Part shown: piece after piece, positions 32,951-43,335 of the stretch
Layout: the number at the start of each line of letters is the position of its first letter
Position numbering within the stretch: the first letter of the stretch is position 1
NCBI RefSeq assembly: GCF_024679245.1
Contig: NC_090183.1
Coordinates: forward strand, 18,416,207-18,480,206
Source of the DNA: Pseudorasbora parva
Lineage: Eukaryota > Chordata > Actinopteri > Cypriniformes > Gobionidae
Length of the DNA stretch: 64,000 nt
Direction of reading: 5' to 3'
Notes under the pieces: generated by a model
Databases searched by the model: none
Told to the model about the DNA's origin: nothing
What the model saw: only the letters and a program-made list of their open reading frames with translations
Made by a program: the position numbers and the translations under genes

Positions 32951-33099
32951 GTCACACGCTAGAGATATCTCAGGCAGAGGCTTGGCATCAAACTTCTCCC
33001 TGACGCGGAGTTTGTTGCGTCAGATAGAGGTGGTTGATATGGTTCATTTTCAACAAGAGGAGACAATCCTAGTTGAGACTGGTTCATGACCTAATCACT

Positions 33100-33480
33100 A
33101 GTGCGATCAGAAACTTCCCTCACATCGGAAATCCTTTCACCGAGCTCACTTTCTGTGGCTGCCTCCAACACTTTAGCTTCAGCGACGGCTGCTGCCACTT
33201 ATCTCTCATGCTTTAGAACTGATAGTGACACTTCCATGCGAGTCTCTGTAACTTTCAGCTGAGCCTTTTCAATCAGGATTTCAGATTCTTTTTTAAGGAA
33301 TTCAGTCTTGGCCCATGCAGCTTCCAACTTAGCACGAGCTTTGGCCGCAGCTATGCTAGCCGTTGAGCTTCTTGATCTGTTAGTTGAAGGGGAGGCTATA
33401 GATCTCGTTTCTAATGCTTGGTTTCGTTCTGTAGTTTCCTCAGCCTCCGTAGCTTTCTCCGCCATCAGCACACGGCGTGA
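33100..33480 (-). pseudogene. BEL/Pao gag N-terminal fragment
   Basis: Minus strand. A Ser/Arg/Ala-rich coiled-coil-like stretch, SSTASIAAAKARAKLEAAWA followed by KESEILIEKAQLKVTETRME, then AAAVAEAKVLEAATESE after a stop, matches the helical start of fish BEL/Pao gag. The remaining gag and protease are deleted before the reverse transcriptase. Confidence 0.7.
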
Positions 33481-33589
33481 TGATGAAAGAGGTATGGAGT
33501 TTGTTTTCCTTGAACTGAAGTGCCCGTTGTGCAGCTGCCTTTTTACTATTCTGCCCTAGATGCGTGTCCCATCTACGCAACACTGACCA

Positions 33590-34164
33590 ATAGCTAACAT
33601 GAGTCAGAAAAGGGGCAGACGCAGAAGTAAAGTTGAGATTTTTACTGTAATGTTCTTTCCTCTTCTTTCTCTTTTTTGTAAAACTGAAACATGAAAAGAT
33701 TACATATGTCTAGTTACAAAATGTTCTTAAAATAAACACAGGTGAAGTTCCATTATTTACAAATATTCTCTGAACACATACATCAAAGGCTACATACAGC
33801 TCTGGATACTGTTATTGCTGTTAACAAATTGCCATCACTGTAGAATAGTTCCTTTTTAAACTCAAACTTATGAATTACAACTGTATAAATGCACATACAT
33901 TGTACAAATACTGAAAAAAGTGTAACAAACTTACAGGCAAAGCCTTTCCAAGGCACAAAACGTAAAGAAAACAGAGAGAAGAGATCTCTTGTCCAATCGC
34001 ATGGCAAGATTCTGGAACACTGCGGTTATTTCCTGGTTAACCTCTAACCTAAGAGCCACATGACTTCAACCAACCACTAAGAATGCTCAATGTCCTTTTG
34101 CTGTTACACCAAACCGCCACAAGATGGTGCCAAGATATAATAAATGAAAGTGTGGCATGACACT
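33590..34164 (-). repeat. BEL/Pao 5' LTR (tentative borders)
   Basis: Minus strand from TGTCATGCCACACTTTCATT at 34164; the first 75 bp match the truncated 3' LTR. The far end is set only approximately, before the gag leader. The bases just outside, GAGGGGGAG, look like a polypurine tract, which would fit a 3' LTR of another copy; this is unresolved. Confidence 0.5.
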
Positions 34165-34189
34165 CCCCCTCAAACCTACCATCACTTCC

Positions 34190-34632
34190 GGTAGGGCTTC
34201 GTCTATGAGACAGGCCTACGCACTGAAGTGGAACCTCTTCGTCACTTGGTGCTCTTCTCGTGGAGAAGACCCCCACAAAATTCTCGAACAGGTCTGTGCT
34301 CTCCTTCCTCCAAGAAAGGTTGGAGAGAAGGCTTTCTCTCTCCACCCTGAAGGTCTCTGTGGCCGCAATTGTGGCTCACCACGACCTGTTGGATTCAAAC
34401 ATGGTTGGACAGCACAACCTGGTCCGCAGGTTCCTTAGAGGTGCGAGGTAAGGGAATCCACCTCGCCCTCTACAAGTACCTTTTTGGGACCTCGCAGTGG
34501 TCTTATCTGCCCTCTGCAATACTTGAGGCTTTTGCAATCCGCAGAGCTGACGTTTCTGTCTATGAAGACAGCGCTCTTGATTGCTCTGGCTTCTATCAAG
34601 AGGGTAGGGGACCTGCAGGGATTTTTGGTTAA
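34190..34632 (+). pseudogene. DIRS tyrosine recombinase, left part
   Basis: Plus-strand frames encode a DIRS-type tyrosine recombinase start: RQAYALKWNLFVTWCSSRGE, then after a frameshift SFLQERLERRLSLSTLKVSV and, near 34560, TALLIALASIKRVGDLQGF with the box-A Arg. It is close to the recombinase at 55880-56394. The frame breaks twice, and a TTAA element splits it at 34632. Confidence 0.82.
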
Positions 34633-35767
34633 AGGGGGGGTGAAACACTCAGTTTCAGTCAATCTCATGTCAATCTTGAGTACCTATAGAGTAGTATTAC
34701 ATCCTTCATATCTCCGAAAAGTCTTTCGTTTTATTATATTTGTAAACGAAATATGGGCTGTACCGAGTCTTTCCGGAAAAAAACGAGCGCCTGGAGGCGT
34801 ATCGTGTGGGCGGAGCTAAAGAATGACATATGCGCAAAGCGGTGATGTCCTCAAGCGTGGAGAAACCCATCTCAGCTATCTCAGCTAATAGATATGATCC
34901 AGAATCTAATTCGGAGGCTGAAATAGAAACAGCAACAGCAGGACGTCCGTCTCTGTGGTAAGTACTGTATTTAGAGGCCTGTCAACATGACATGATTCGG
35001 TTTATGGACTATTGTAAGCGAACAAACCTTAGTAGCAAGCAAAACGGTTTTGCACGTCAGAGTAGTGTAACGCTATTAGTTACATAGAACAGCAATGAAG
35101 TCCGTTAGTGCATTTGAATGACGAAGCACGCGATCGTGTTGTTTACTTATGTTTACATACGCGACGATAAGCACAGCACAGACATTTGAAGCAGTTTTAC
35201 TTACCGGCTGCTTCCAAAGCAGGACTGAACCTTTATCGCTGGGACGGCTCCGCCAAAAACACACTTCTTGGAGTGTGGAGATCCACTTTGCGATGCGACT
35301 GAAGCATTTCTGCGTTCAAATCGGTTCAAATGCAGCGCTGCCTTCCCGGAATGCTGTGCTGAAGCGTTGAAGTCGCCTTAATGTCAAAGTGGAGAAATGA
35401 AGTGGAGCGCGGCGCGGACTATAACCGACATTAGTGTTCACGGACGACTGGATCTGCAGCTGAGAGCAGTTTACTGTTTACAGCGTGCATTTCCTCTCTC
35501 GCGCTAGTGACGCACGCGCGCACCCTACCGGGAGAAGAGCCCGTACGGCCCATACAAGGACGTTCCGATCTTTTAACGTCAAGTAGACCCATACTCGAAA
35601 AAAACTCCGAAACTTGTGAGAAACCGGAAGGAGTATTTTTGACACAGAAATACTCTATCAAACGTCCAACATTAGTTTTTGAAACTTTGACTATGTTTAG
35701 GATGGGAATCCAAGTCTTTAACAGTGTACAAAGCTCAGTATGCATGATACAGCATTTCACCCCCCCT
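34633..35767. mobile_element. 1135-bp TTAA transposon inside the DIRS recombinase
   Basis: Perfect 13-bp inverted termini AGGGGGGGTGAAA at both ends, flanked by TTAA (34629-34632 and 35768-35771). Removing it and one TTAA rejoins the two parts of the recombinase. No transposase frame was recognised. TTAA suggests a Kolobok or piggyBac helper. Confidence 0.9.
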
Positions 35768-35960
35768 TTAACGAATCGTGCCTGGAATTCAGGCTGGCTA
35801 ACTGTCGTGATCCTGAGACCCCGTCCTGGATATGCGCCCAAGGTTCCTACCACTCCCTTCAGGTCCTGCAAGCACTGCCCAGCCTTGGCACTGCTCTGTC
35901 CAGTACGTTCCCTTTGTGCTTACGTGAATTTCAACACTGGTTTCCACCAGTTGATTCGCT
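35768..35960 (+). pseudogene. DIRS tyrosine recombinase, right part
   Basis: Starts immediately after the TTAA with NESCLEF, followed in a second frame by LRPRPGYAPKVPTTPF and CPVRSLCAYVNFNTGFHQ. The catalytic box-B His/Arg/Tyr region has not been reached before similarity ends, so the gene is 3'-truncated as well as interrupted. Confidence 0.75.
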
Positions 35961-37677
35961 AAACTACATTCTTCAACACCAAAAACAGAATCAATTTTAA
36001 CCACGTCATCTCGTTAAAAACCTAAGATTCTGCAACAACTGGAGTCGCCATGCTCCCAGTAAAAACTAGTAGAGAGAGAGAGAGAGTAAAATTCTCTTAA
36101 GGCCCTACTCTTATCATTATAATAATTTTATCTGTTTCAAATTCAGCCCTTAAGAGAAATTCTTGGAGGTGTAGGCCCTACCTAAAAATGTCACAATACT
36201 AGACTTAAAGCATATACAGGCTTATATAACAGGTTCTGTTGATACACTATAAAGTATACTTTTCCTACACAGAAAAGTGTGCACTATTGCAAAATCTGCT
36301 TGGACAATATAAGACACAGTAAGGGTCGCCTGGACCAAGCCTTGGAAAATGTCTTGAACAATGAAATGGTTCAGTTCTGGTAATTCAGGGGATGGTTGTT
36401 GTACTTATTACTGTTAGTCAGATGGAATATAGATCACAAACAGATTTAAGGGTCAGACTTTTATTCTTAAACTGACCTCCTTCTTGTTATGTTAAAAGGT
36501 GTAAAGTAGGAATGTACAGGAAGTTTACTCAGGAAACAGGAAAGGTGTTTGCACACTCCAGCACAATGCAGTTATTACTAGCTTGAAGAGTAGCTTGTTA
36601 AGGTGGATTATGGTCAGAAGTCTTGTCAGTAATACAGAAAACGCTGGAGTTGCATTATTATCTTTTATAAAGGTATGTAAATATTTTAAAATATATATAT
36701 TTTTCTTACTTTCACACAAATGTTAACAAACGAATGAGAAACTTAGTATGGAGTGGCAGATCTAGATTATAGTAACTTGGCAGGAGCCATCTGTTTTATA
36801 TTAACCTAATTTTAGAATTATTGGAAGTAATTTTACTAGGCCACGTTTTACTCTGCAATCTTTACACATAAACTAAAATGATTTAAAGTTAAATTATTTG
36901 TTTGATAACAATCTTGTATTATAGTGTGATAAAGAGCAGTGGTGACATAACATCTAGGCACCCTTCTGCACATGTAAACTTGACATATACTATATAACAC
37001 AACTAATTAAAAATACATACAAAAATCTGCTGCATAATCTTACAAATAGGCCTAAAATAGATTTAATTTAACATAAATTAACTTAGAAAAACGAATTAAT
37101 CTGTAACATTATCATGCATGCTCAAATGAATCAGCAAAATGTTAATAATTGTAAAAAAAATAACAGGGGTAGAAAAAATATTTTTTTTTGTACTTCCCTG
37201 ATGAAGATTATGTTCATTGCCCACTAGACAAAATAATAATAAAGCAGCAAAAGCAATGCCTGTACAAAAGTTTACATTGATACTTAATGCTCAAGAAGGG
37301 ACGTCAAGCATTAAATTCAGCCATAATTTTGTCTATATAGTATGTTAACATATGTTATTGTTATGTGTAATAGCTTCATCAGGGCAGTACTAAATAATAA
37401 CAACACTATATTTTTACGATCCCTCTTGTTTTGATAATTAAAAAATAATTATAATAAGCTATAAATAAGCTATTTCTTTTGCATGTTATGTTGAAATCAA
37501 ATCAAATACATCTGTTCTCTGATATCAGTTTTTGCTAAGTTTGCCAGTATTGTTTTATATGTTTATAGAATGAAACATTTTCAATTCAGTGCGTAATTCA
37601 ACTGTCTAAAAAGCAACACCAGACCAGATAGATTGATATTATATCTTATACGTGAACAAGACTGAAATTTTATGTTT
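35961..37677. other. no gene or classifiable repeat
   Basis: AT-rich DNA. A (GA)n tract lies at 36070-36086, and the words CTCTTAAGGCC.../...GCCCTTAAGAGA (about 36094 and 36148) form a small inverted pair. Nothing else was supported. Confidence 0.5.
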
Positions 37678-37678
37678 A

Positions 37679-37860
37679 CACTCTAAAAAATGCTGGGTTA
37701 AAAACAACTCAAGTTGGGTTGAAAATGGACAAACCCAGAAATTGGGTTGTTTGAACCCACAGTGAATGGATCCATTCAAACAACCCAATTTCTAGGTTTG
37801 TCAATTTTCAACCCAACTTGAGTTGTTTTTAACAACTTGTTAAAGATTCTTTAGAGTGTA
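37679..37860. mobile_element. foldback MITE
   Basis: Two arms of about 80 bp are near-perfect inverted copies: ACACTCTAAAAAATGCTGGG, AACAACTCAAGTTGGGTTGA and AACCCAGAAATTGGGTTGTT on the left, their complements on the right ending TTTAGAGTGT. The spacer is about 20 bp. This is a widespread fish MITE; the transcript would form a long hairpin. Confidence 0.88.
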
Positions 37861-39129
37861 TATCTTTTCTCTGGAATTTCTGTAATACATGCACACGATG
37901 TGAAACTATCAAATACTGATTTGTCAATTATGAGTTATTTGTTGGTCTTGGGAGGTAAACAAATCATAATTTTTTCTCAAAATAAACCTGGCTGCATTAT
38001 AATGTTTTCCTAATTCAGATTTTGATTTAAAAAAAAAAAGTAATATCTGCATGTGTTTGAACAACTTAACTACTGAAAAATAACAACTGCTCAAATGTAA
38101 TTTGATTATTTAATTTAATTCAAAGGTCAAGGTCAAGGTACTAAAATGATATCACTTCAGTCAATGGACTAAACAGTTACCCACAACGGTAACACTTTAT
38201 AATAACGTTCAGTTGTAAGTCATTTATAAGTGGTTAGTTAATGATGAACTAATAATTTACAAAACATTCATAAATGATTATCAAGTGATATGCTAACATT
38301 TTATGAATGTCTTGTAAATTCCGTTACAAGTCATTTACAAGTGATTAGTAAATAATTAACTAATGATTTATGAAAGATGACTACATGTTCATAACTGATT
38401 AATGAGTGATTTGTTAATTATTTTACTTATATTTAGTAGATTCAGTTTTAAGTAATTTACAATTGATTAGTTAATAATGAACTAATGATTTACAAAACAT
38501 GACAATACATTTCATAAATGTTACGCTTTTGTATTTTTTTGTAGATTCAGTTTTGTAGATTCAGTTATAAATTATTTAATAGTTATTAGATAATGATAAA
38601 CTAATAATTTACAAATCATATCATAATTATACATTCATAAATGAATAATATGCTAACGATTTACAAATCTGTCATAAGTTAGGCCTATCTTTAAAAAAAA
38701 ATACAATTTCATAAAATAATTAAACAGATCCTTAGTAAATGGTTTAGTTACTAGTTAATATATTATTAATCACTGAAATGTCAATATACCATTATCTCAA
38801 TAAATTGTTAATCATGAACAAATGATGATCAAACCATTAGTAAATAATGAGTAGCCTATATAATGTATTGATGCATATCCCAATGCATCAGATCAAGATG
38901 CATTTAATTCTTTGCATTTGTAAAAGTAGACATGATTTTATAAATATAAATAGGTTACTTTTTATTGCAAAAACTGACCAAAAACAGTATAAAAGTATTA
39001 GCTCATGTTGCAGTCAAAGTTTTCTGAAGTCATACGATATCTTTATGTGAAGAACAGAGTTGATCTTAATGTTTTAATCATTGAAATGATGATCCCTTTA
39101 TGAACGCATATTTCTCATATTTCTCATTC

Positions 39130-39467
39130 AAATAATACTCCTGTCCTGACTCTTTAGCAGGACACAATAGGACACATAACACATGAGAGCCAATGGCATT
39201 TTACAATCAAAGCTGACGTAATGACGCAATTGGTCACGAGACACACGACAGCCAATGCTGTCAAAGCTGACATGACGTGACGTTTCTTCCGGAAGTTCCG
39301 GGTTGCAAATTTTGAAATGTTTTAATCATTAATCATCGGCCGGTTGATGGACTTGATGCTGCTGATCGCTTCTGGGGATTTACTTCACACAAACCAATCG
39401 TTTGGCCCCGGGACACTTGGAATATTTGTACTTATTGAATAAATTGTTCCTGCAGTTGTATCTGCCT

Positions 39468-39517
<50 letters not shown>

Positions 39518-39734
39518 CACAAATGGGTAGGTTTAGGGAAGAGACTGGTTATGTGACAAATAGGAGTTAAATGCTTTCAGTAATAAGATCTTCTACAGGA
39601 TGTAATGGTTCATGTGATCGACAGTTGATTGCTTTGGGCTCGTTGTTCTCTGCAGCCCGCTCTGTTGTGAATACAGTCACTGATGTGCACTCACGTGTCT
39701 GCCTTTTATTTATGCCGATAGTACTGCATAAACA
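39130..39734 (+). repeat. Gypsy 5' LTR and primer-binding site (left border tentative)
   Basis: Immediately after ...TAAACA, TGGTGTCAGAAG (39735-39746) is a typical primer-binding site complementary to a tRNA 3' end. The LTR therefore ends at about 39734. AATAAATT near 39428 could be its polyadenylation signal. A (TA)n tract lies at about 39470-39516. The start of the LTR is not certain. Confidence 0.55.
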
Positions 39735-39810
39735 TGGTGTCAGAAGATGCATAGCGCGTTCATCCTTAAGTTTAAGCGTTAACTGCTGATTCTGAAAAAA
39801 ATCTTCGATT

Positions 39811-40704
39811 ATGAACGCTGATAATGTGGGGGCCGCGTCTCACCGGCTTAGCGGCGTACCGACCCACATTGCGGCTAACATACCTCCGCCATCACCGATG
39901 AACATGAACGGAGACTGGAGCGCCAACTGGGAATTATTTAGAGCAGAGTTTGAGGATTACGCAATGGTCACGGGGCTGGCTGAAAAGTCGAGGGAGGTCC
40001 AAGCTGCAACATTGAGAAGTGTGATGGGATCTGAATGCAGACATGTTTACCGGCACAATTTGAACCTCACAGCGGCGCAACAGAGAGACATTAAAACCAT
40101 CCTAGATGCATTGGAAGCATAATTCAAGCCTGCCAGAAATGTAATTTATGAGAGGTACGTGTTCGGTTGTTGTAAACAGGAGGAAGGTGAATCGATAGAC
40201 AATTTTGTGACTCGGTTGAGAGAAAAAGCAGCAACTTGTGATTATGCTGGATTGAAGGATGAAATGATTTGTGACAAAATTGTACTGGCCATTATAAATG
40301 AAGGGACCAGACACAGGTTGCTAAGTGAATTTTTTTTAACACTGCTCACAGCCATTGAGATGTGTCGCACAGCTGAACAGACCGCTATGCATATGAGAGC
40401 AATGGATACGGCATGCATGTCGCCAGCCGAAACGGTTCACGCTGTTGCTAGGAAACCATTCAGGCCTAACCAGTGGAAGCAGAGTAATTCACCCAGACTC
40501 TTAGTCACAAGCAAGACATGCCGATATTGTGGTAATGTGCATTCAAGAGGCAGGGATCATTGTCCAGCATATGGCAAAACATGCAGACTCTGTGGGACTG
40601 ACAATCACTTTGCTAAAGTGTGCCTTAAAAGCAAAAGCAGATCTACAGAGGGGAAGCTTCACTGCATTGAATATTCCAAGGAAGAGCCGGTTGGGGGACA
40701 GTGA
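39811..40704 (+). pseudogene. Gypsy gag with two zinc knuckles
   Basis: Starts MNADNVGAASHRLSGVPTHI. The capsid region has NWELFRAEFEDYAMVTGL, then a stop at 40120, then IDNFVTRLREKAATCDYAGL in the same element. Two knuckles follow: CRYCGNVHSRGRDHC and CRLCGTDNHFAKVC. The order and knuckle pair are those of non-chromodomain Gypsy elements with K02A2.6-like pol. One stop and one frameshift. Confidence 0.85.
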
Positions 40705-40789
40705 TGATGGTGATATTTACACAGTTGAATCCATTAGCACAGTGCTGATGAAAGGGAAGAAATGGTTTGCTTCCCTGTGATTACATGGC

Positions 40790-41735
40790 AAGTCACTACG
40801 CTGTTAGTTAGATTCAGGGGCAACATGCAATGTCATGAGCTACAAAGACAAAGTAAGGGTGGCGCCATACACACCACTTCACCCCAGTAACGTCAAACTA
40901 CGGCTGTACTCAGGCAAGTCACTGGACTCTATGTGTGTTTTTAACACAGAATGTTTAGTCAAAGGAGAGAGATATCAACTTTCATTTGAGATAGTAGAGA
41001 CAAATCAAAGTCCACTTCTTTCAGGCTCTACTTATGAACAGCTAGGCCTGATGCAGTTTACAATCCCAGATGATGTGCTCAAAATGGAACATGAACACTC
41101 CGAGCCTCTGACTAAGGAACAGTTAATTGACAAATACAGTGATGTGTTTAACTCTCTTGTAGAATCTCTGCCTGGTGAGGTCCACTTTGAGCTGGACACC
41201 AGTGTTAGACCAGTAAATGTAACAGAGCCAACTGATTGGATCAGCAACATGGTAATTGTAAAAAAAACAGACAAGCTGAGGATTTCCTTGGACCCAAAGT
41301 TCCTGAACAAAGCTCTGAAACGCTCTCATTACATAATGCCAACTCTGGAGGATGTGCTATACAAACTGCCTAAAGCAAGGATTTTCACATTGGTTGATGC
41401 CAAACATACATTTTTACAGTGCAAGCTGGACCAAGAGAGCAGCTTCATGACCACATTCTGGACCCCATGGGGCAGGAAACGGTGGCTATAGCTCCCATTT
41501 GGTGTCTCAGTGGCAACCTGAGGTGTATCAACGGAAACAGCATGAACTGTTAACAGGTTTAAAGGGGATTGAGCCCATTGCTGATAATATTCTTATCGTT
41601 GGCTGTGGTGACACAGACCAGCAAGCTGAAAATGATCATGATCTCAAGCTTCAGGCCCTGTTGGAGCGTTGCAGAGAGGCTTAGCTTAAAAAAATTGGAA
41701 TTTAAGGTCAAAGAAGTGAAGTTCCATGGTCATAT
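40790..41735 (+). pseudogene. Gypsy protease and partial reverse transcriptase
   Basis: The protease remnant (DSGATCNVMSYKDK) lies near 40815, in a frame with a changed base. The reverse transcriptase begins with KYSDVFNSLVESLPGEVHFE, then TDWISNMVIVKKTDKLRISL, FTLVDAKHTFLQCKL (first catalytic Asp), and, after a frameshift at 41489, IADNILIVGCG, where the usual ADD is ADN. Sequence ends at the MITE terminus near 41735; RNase H, integrase and the 3' LTR are missing. Confidence 0.85.
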
Positions 41736-42083
41736 CCTCCATTTATGAATGTTTTGTAAATGATTAGTTCATCATTAACTAACCACTTACAACTGAACGT
41801 TATTATAAAGTGTTACCAATAAGGCTTTTTTCTTTTCTTTTCTTTTCAGGTAGGTCTAACATTAGTTTTTAGGTAAATAAATTGAATAAAATAATCAAAT
41901 GAAAAATTACTGCATATTTAATTGTTTAAATTAAATATTAATCCTTATTAAACTTACAAAAGCTATTCAATCAAGAGCAGTGAGTGATGTCCTTATCTTC
42001 TTTTACATTAAACAGACAGCAGTAAAGGCTACTGCCCCTTTGAGACCCAGGGGTATCGCTTTCTCGACTGTATGTTTACTTAA

Positions 42084-42848
42084 AGGGGTACTTCAGCGCT
42101 GGGAAGATGAATCTGTATTTGAACTGGGTCATCAATGCAGTAGAAATGTGAAATTATTTTTGAATTTGGTGCTTTCTAGACTGAGAAAAGACAGAAAATG
42201 TATTTTTGTCCCATGGGGATGAAAGACTACAATTCCCAGAATGCTTCGCTGCCCTGTGCCATTCCCCAACGCCACCAACTTAATTACAGTGACTGAGTTA
42301 GAGAAGACACTACAATTAAAAACTGAACGTGTCTGTTCAATATAAGGAGTGAGTCACCGCGCGAGTATCACAGCACTGAGCACTAACTGCACGAGTGATG
42401 AGAGCTGAGGTAATCGAGACTACACTCGCGGCATACATTCACAACGCGAGTTCAGTCTGGCGCGTTTCAATTCATGCCTTTACAAGCTTAACTTTCATAG
42501 AAATTAATTTGAGAAGTTAAAAGACTTACATTGCACACCATTGCTCCGTTTAAATGAGTGCCTGCCAGCTGAGCTCTCCCTGCAAGCTGAGTATCTCCCA
42601 TCCCCCATGCGCGAGTTCAAAACATGCGGAAATGGCTCCCTCTGCTGGCTGTAGTCTTTAGCCTTTGGGCAAACATTCCTCCTATGATGCAAAAATCGTC
42701 AATTTGCATCATAGGAGGAATTTGTCTAGAAATAAAATGCATAAATCTCTTGTCTCAGGGAGATATGAGGGGGGAAAGCACAATCATTTGAATATACTCC
42801 AGGGTTTCTACTGATACAAAGCCATATGCTAATCGCTGAAGTAACCCT
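42084..42848. mobile_element. 765-bp TTAA MITE
   Basis: AGGGGTACTTCAGCG (42084) and the complement of AGGGTTACTTCAGCG (ending 42848) match at 14 of 15 positions and are flanked by TTAA (42080-42083, 42849-42852). It contains a near-perfect internal hairpin at 42675-42721. A truncated relative lies inverted at 62515-62683. Confidence 0.85.
42675..42721. other. 19-bp perfect hairpin in the MITE
   Basis: ATTCCTCCTATGATGCAAA (42675-42693) pairs fully with TTTGCATCATAGGAGGAAT (42703-42721) across a 9-base loop. Shape and length resemble small-RNA precursors from MITEs, but no expression evidence is available from sequence. Confidence 0.75.
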
Positions 42849-43335
42849 TTAAGGCATATTCAGACTATGTCTGCTTGGATACTCATCAAGATGGACATGT
42901 TGACATCGGCTACTTCTTGTGTGAGTTTGTCCGTCCAAGCGCAAAACTTGAAAGAGAACTCAATAGTTGCGCACTGAGACGTGCATGTGCGCGCTTTCGG
43001 ATGACCGCACAGAGACAAATCTTCTCACATCACGATCGCACGTGAGTTCTCAATCGCATCTTCTGGCTCTACACCCGTATTCATGTTCGAGGATACGGCA
43101 GCACTCACATGCACTGAACAAAGTTTACTAAGAGAGACCATTTGCCCATGTTTTTCTTTTATTATCGCTGTTGTTGTAATGTATAACTGAGGAGCCAGCA
43201 CGTGTATCCATTGACAGAAACATACATAAAGCATTATTTTCAAGTTACAACCTATATTAAAGATGCGACATCAGATGTGAGATGAACAGCGATGCAAAGT
43301 GTGCGCTGAAACCTTTTACACTACATTCACACCAA

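Larger units (their letters stand above)
25453..34164 (-). mobile_element. BEL/Pao LTR retrotransposon, fragmented and interrupted
   Basis: Minus-strand pieces in BEL/Pao order are gag N-terminus (33100-33480), reverse transcriptase (32023-32950), RNase H (31320-31910), linker (30815-31316) and integrase (25555-26770). A similar sequence at both ends (25458-25545 and 34090-34164, starting TGTCATGCCACAC on the minus strand) is taken as LTR. A plus-strand L2 LINE and a likely solo LTR split it between linker and integrase. Most of gag, the protease and the polymerase active site are missing. Confidence 0.85.
38187..41818. mobile_element. MITE-type ends enclosing a partial Gypsy element
   Basis: GGTAACACTTTATAATAACG at 38187 and its reverse complement ending at 41818 start inverted repeats that remain alike for about 80 bp (TTCAGTTGTAAG, TTAGTTAATGATGAACTAAT). 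The left arm (to about 38690) is a series of degenerate roughly 100-bp repeats of the same words. The interior contains an LTR, gag and part of pol of a Gypsy element on the plus strand. A retroelement inserted in a MITE, followed by deletion, is the simplest reading. Confidence 0.7.

Noticed and set aside
34164..34175. GAGGGGGAG beside the right-hand BEL/Pao LTR as proof of a second tandem copy
   Set aside because: Nine purines could be chance, and the adjoining sequence is DIRS, not BEL/Pao.
34484..34819. 111-residue frame crossing 34632 into the TTAA element
   Set aside because: It begins as DIRS recombinase and runs by chance into the inserted transposon.
35507..35962. 151-residue frame ending in recombinase-like sequence
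   Set aside because: Only the last part (after 35768) is DIRS; the rest is TTAA-element sequence.
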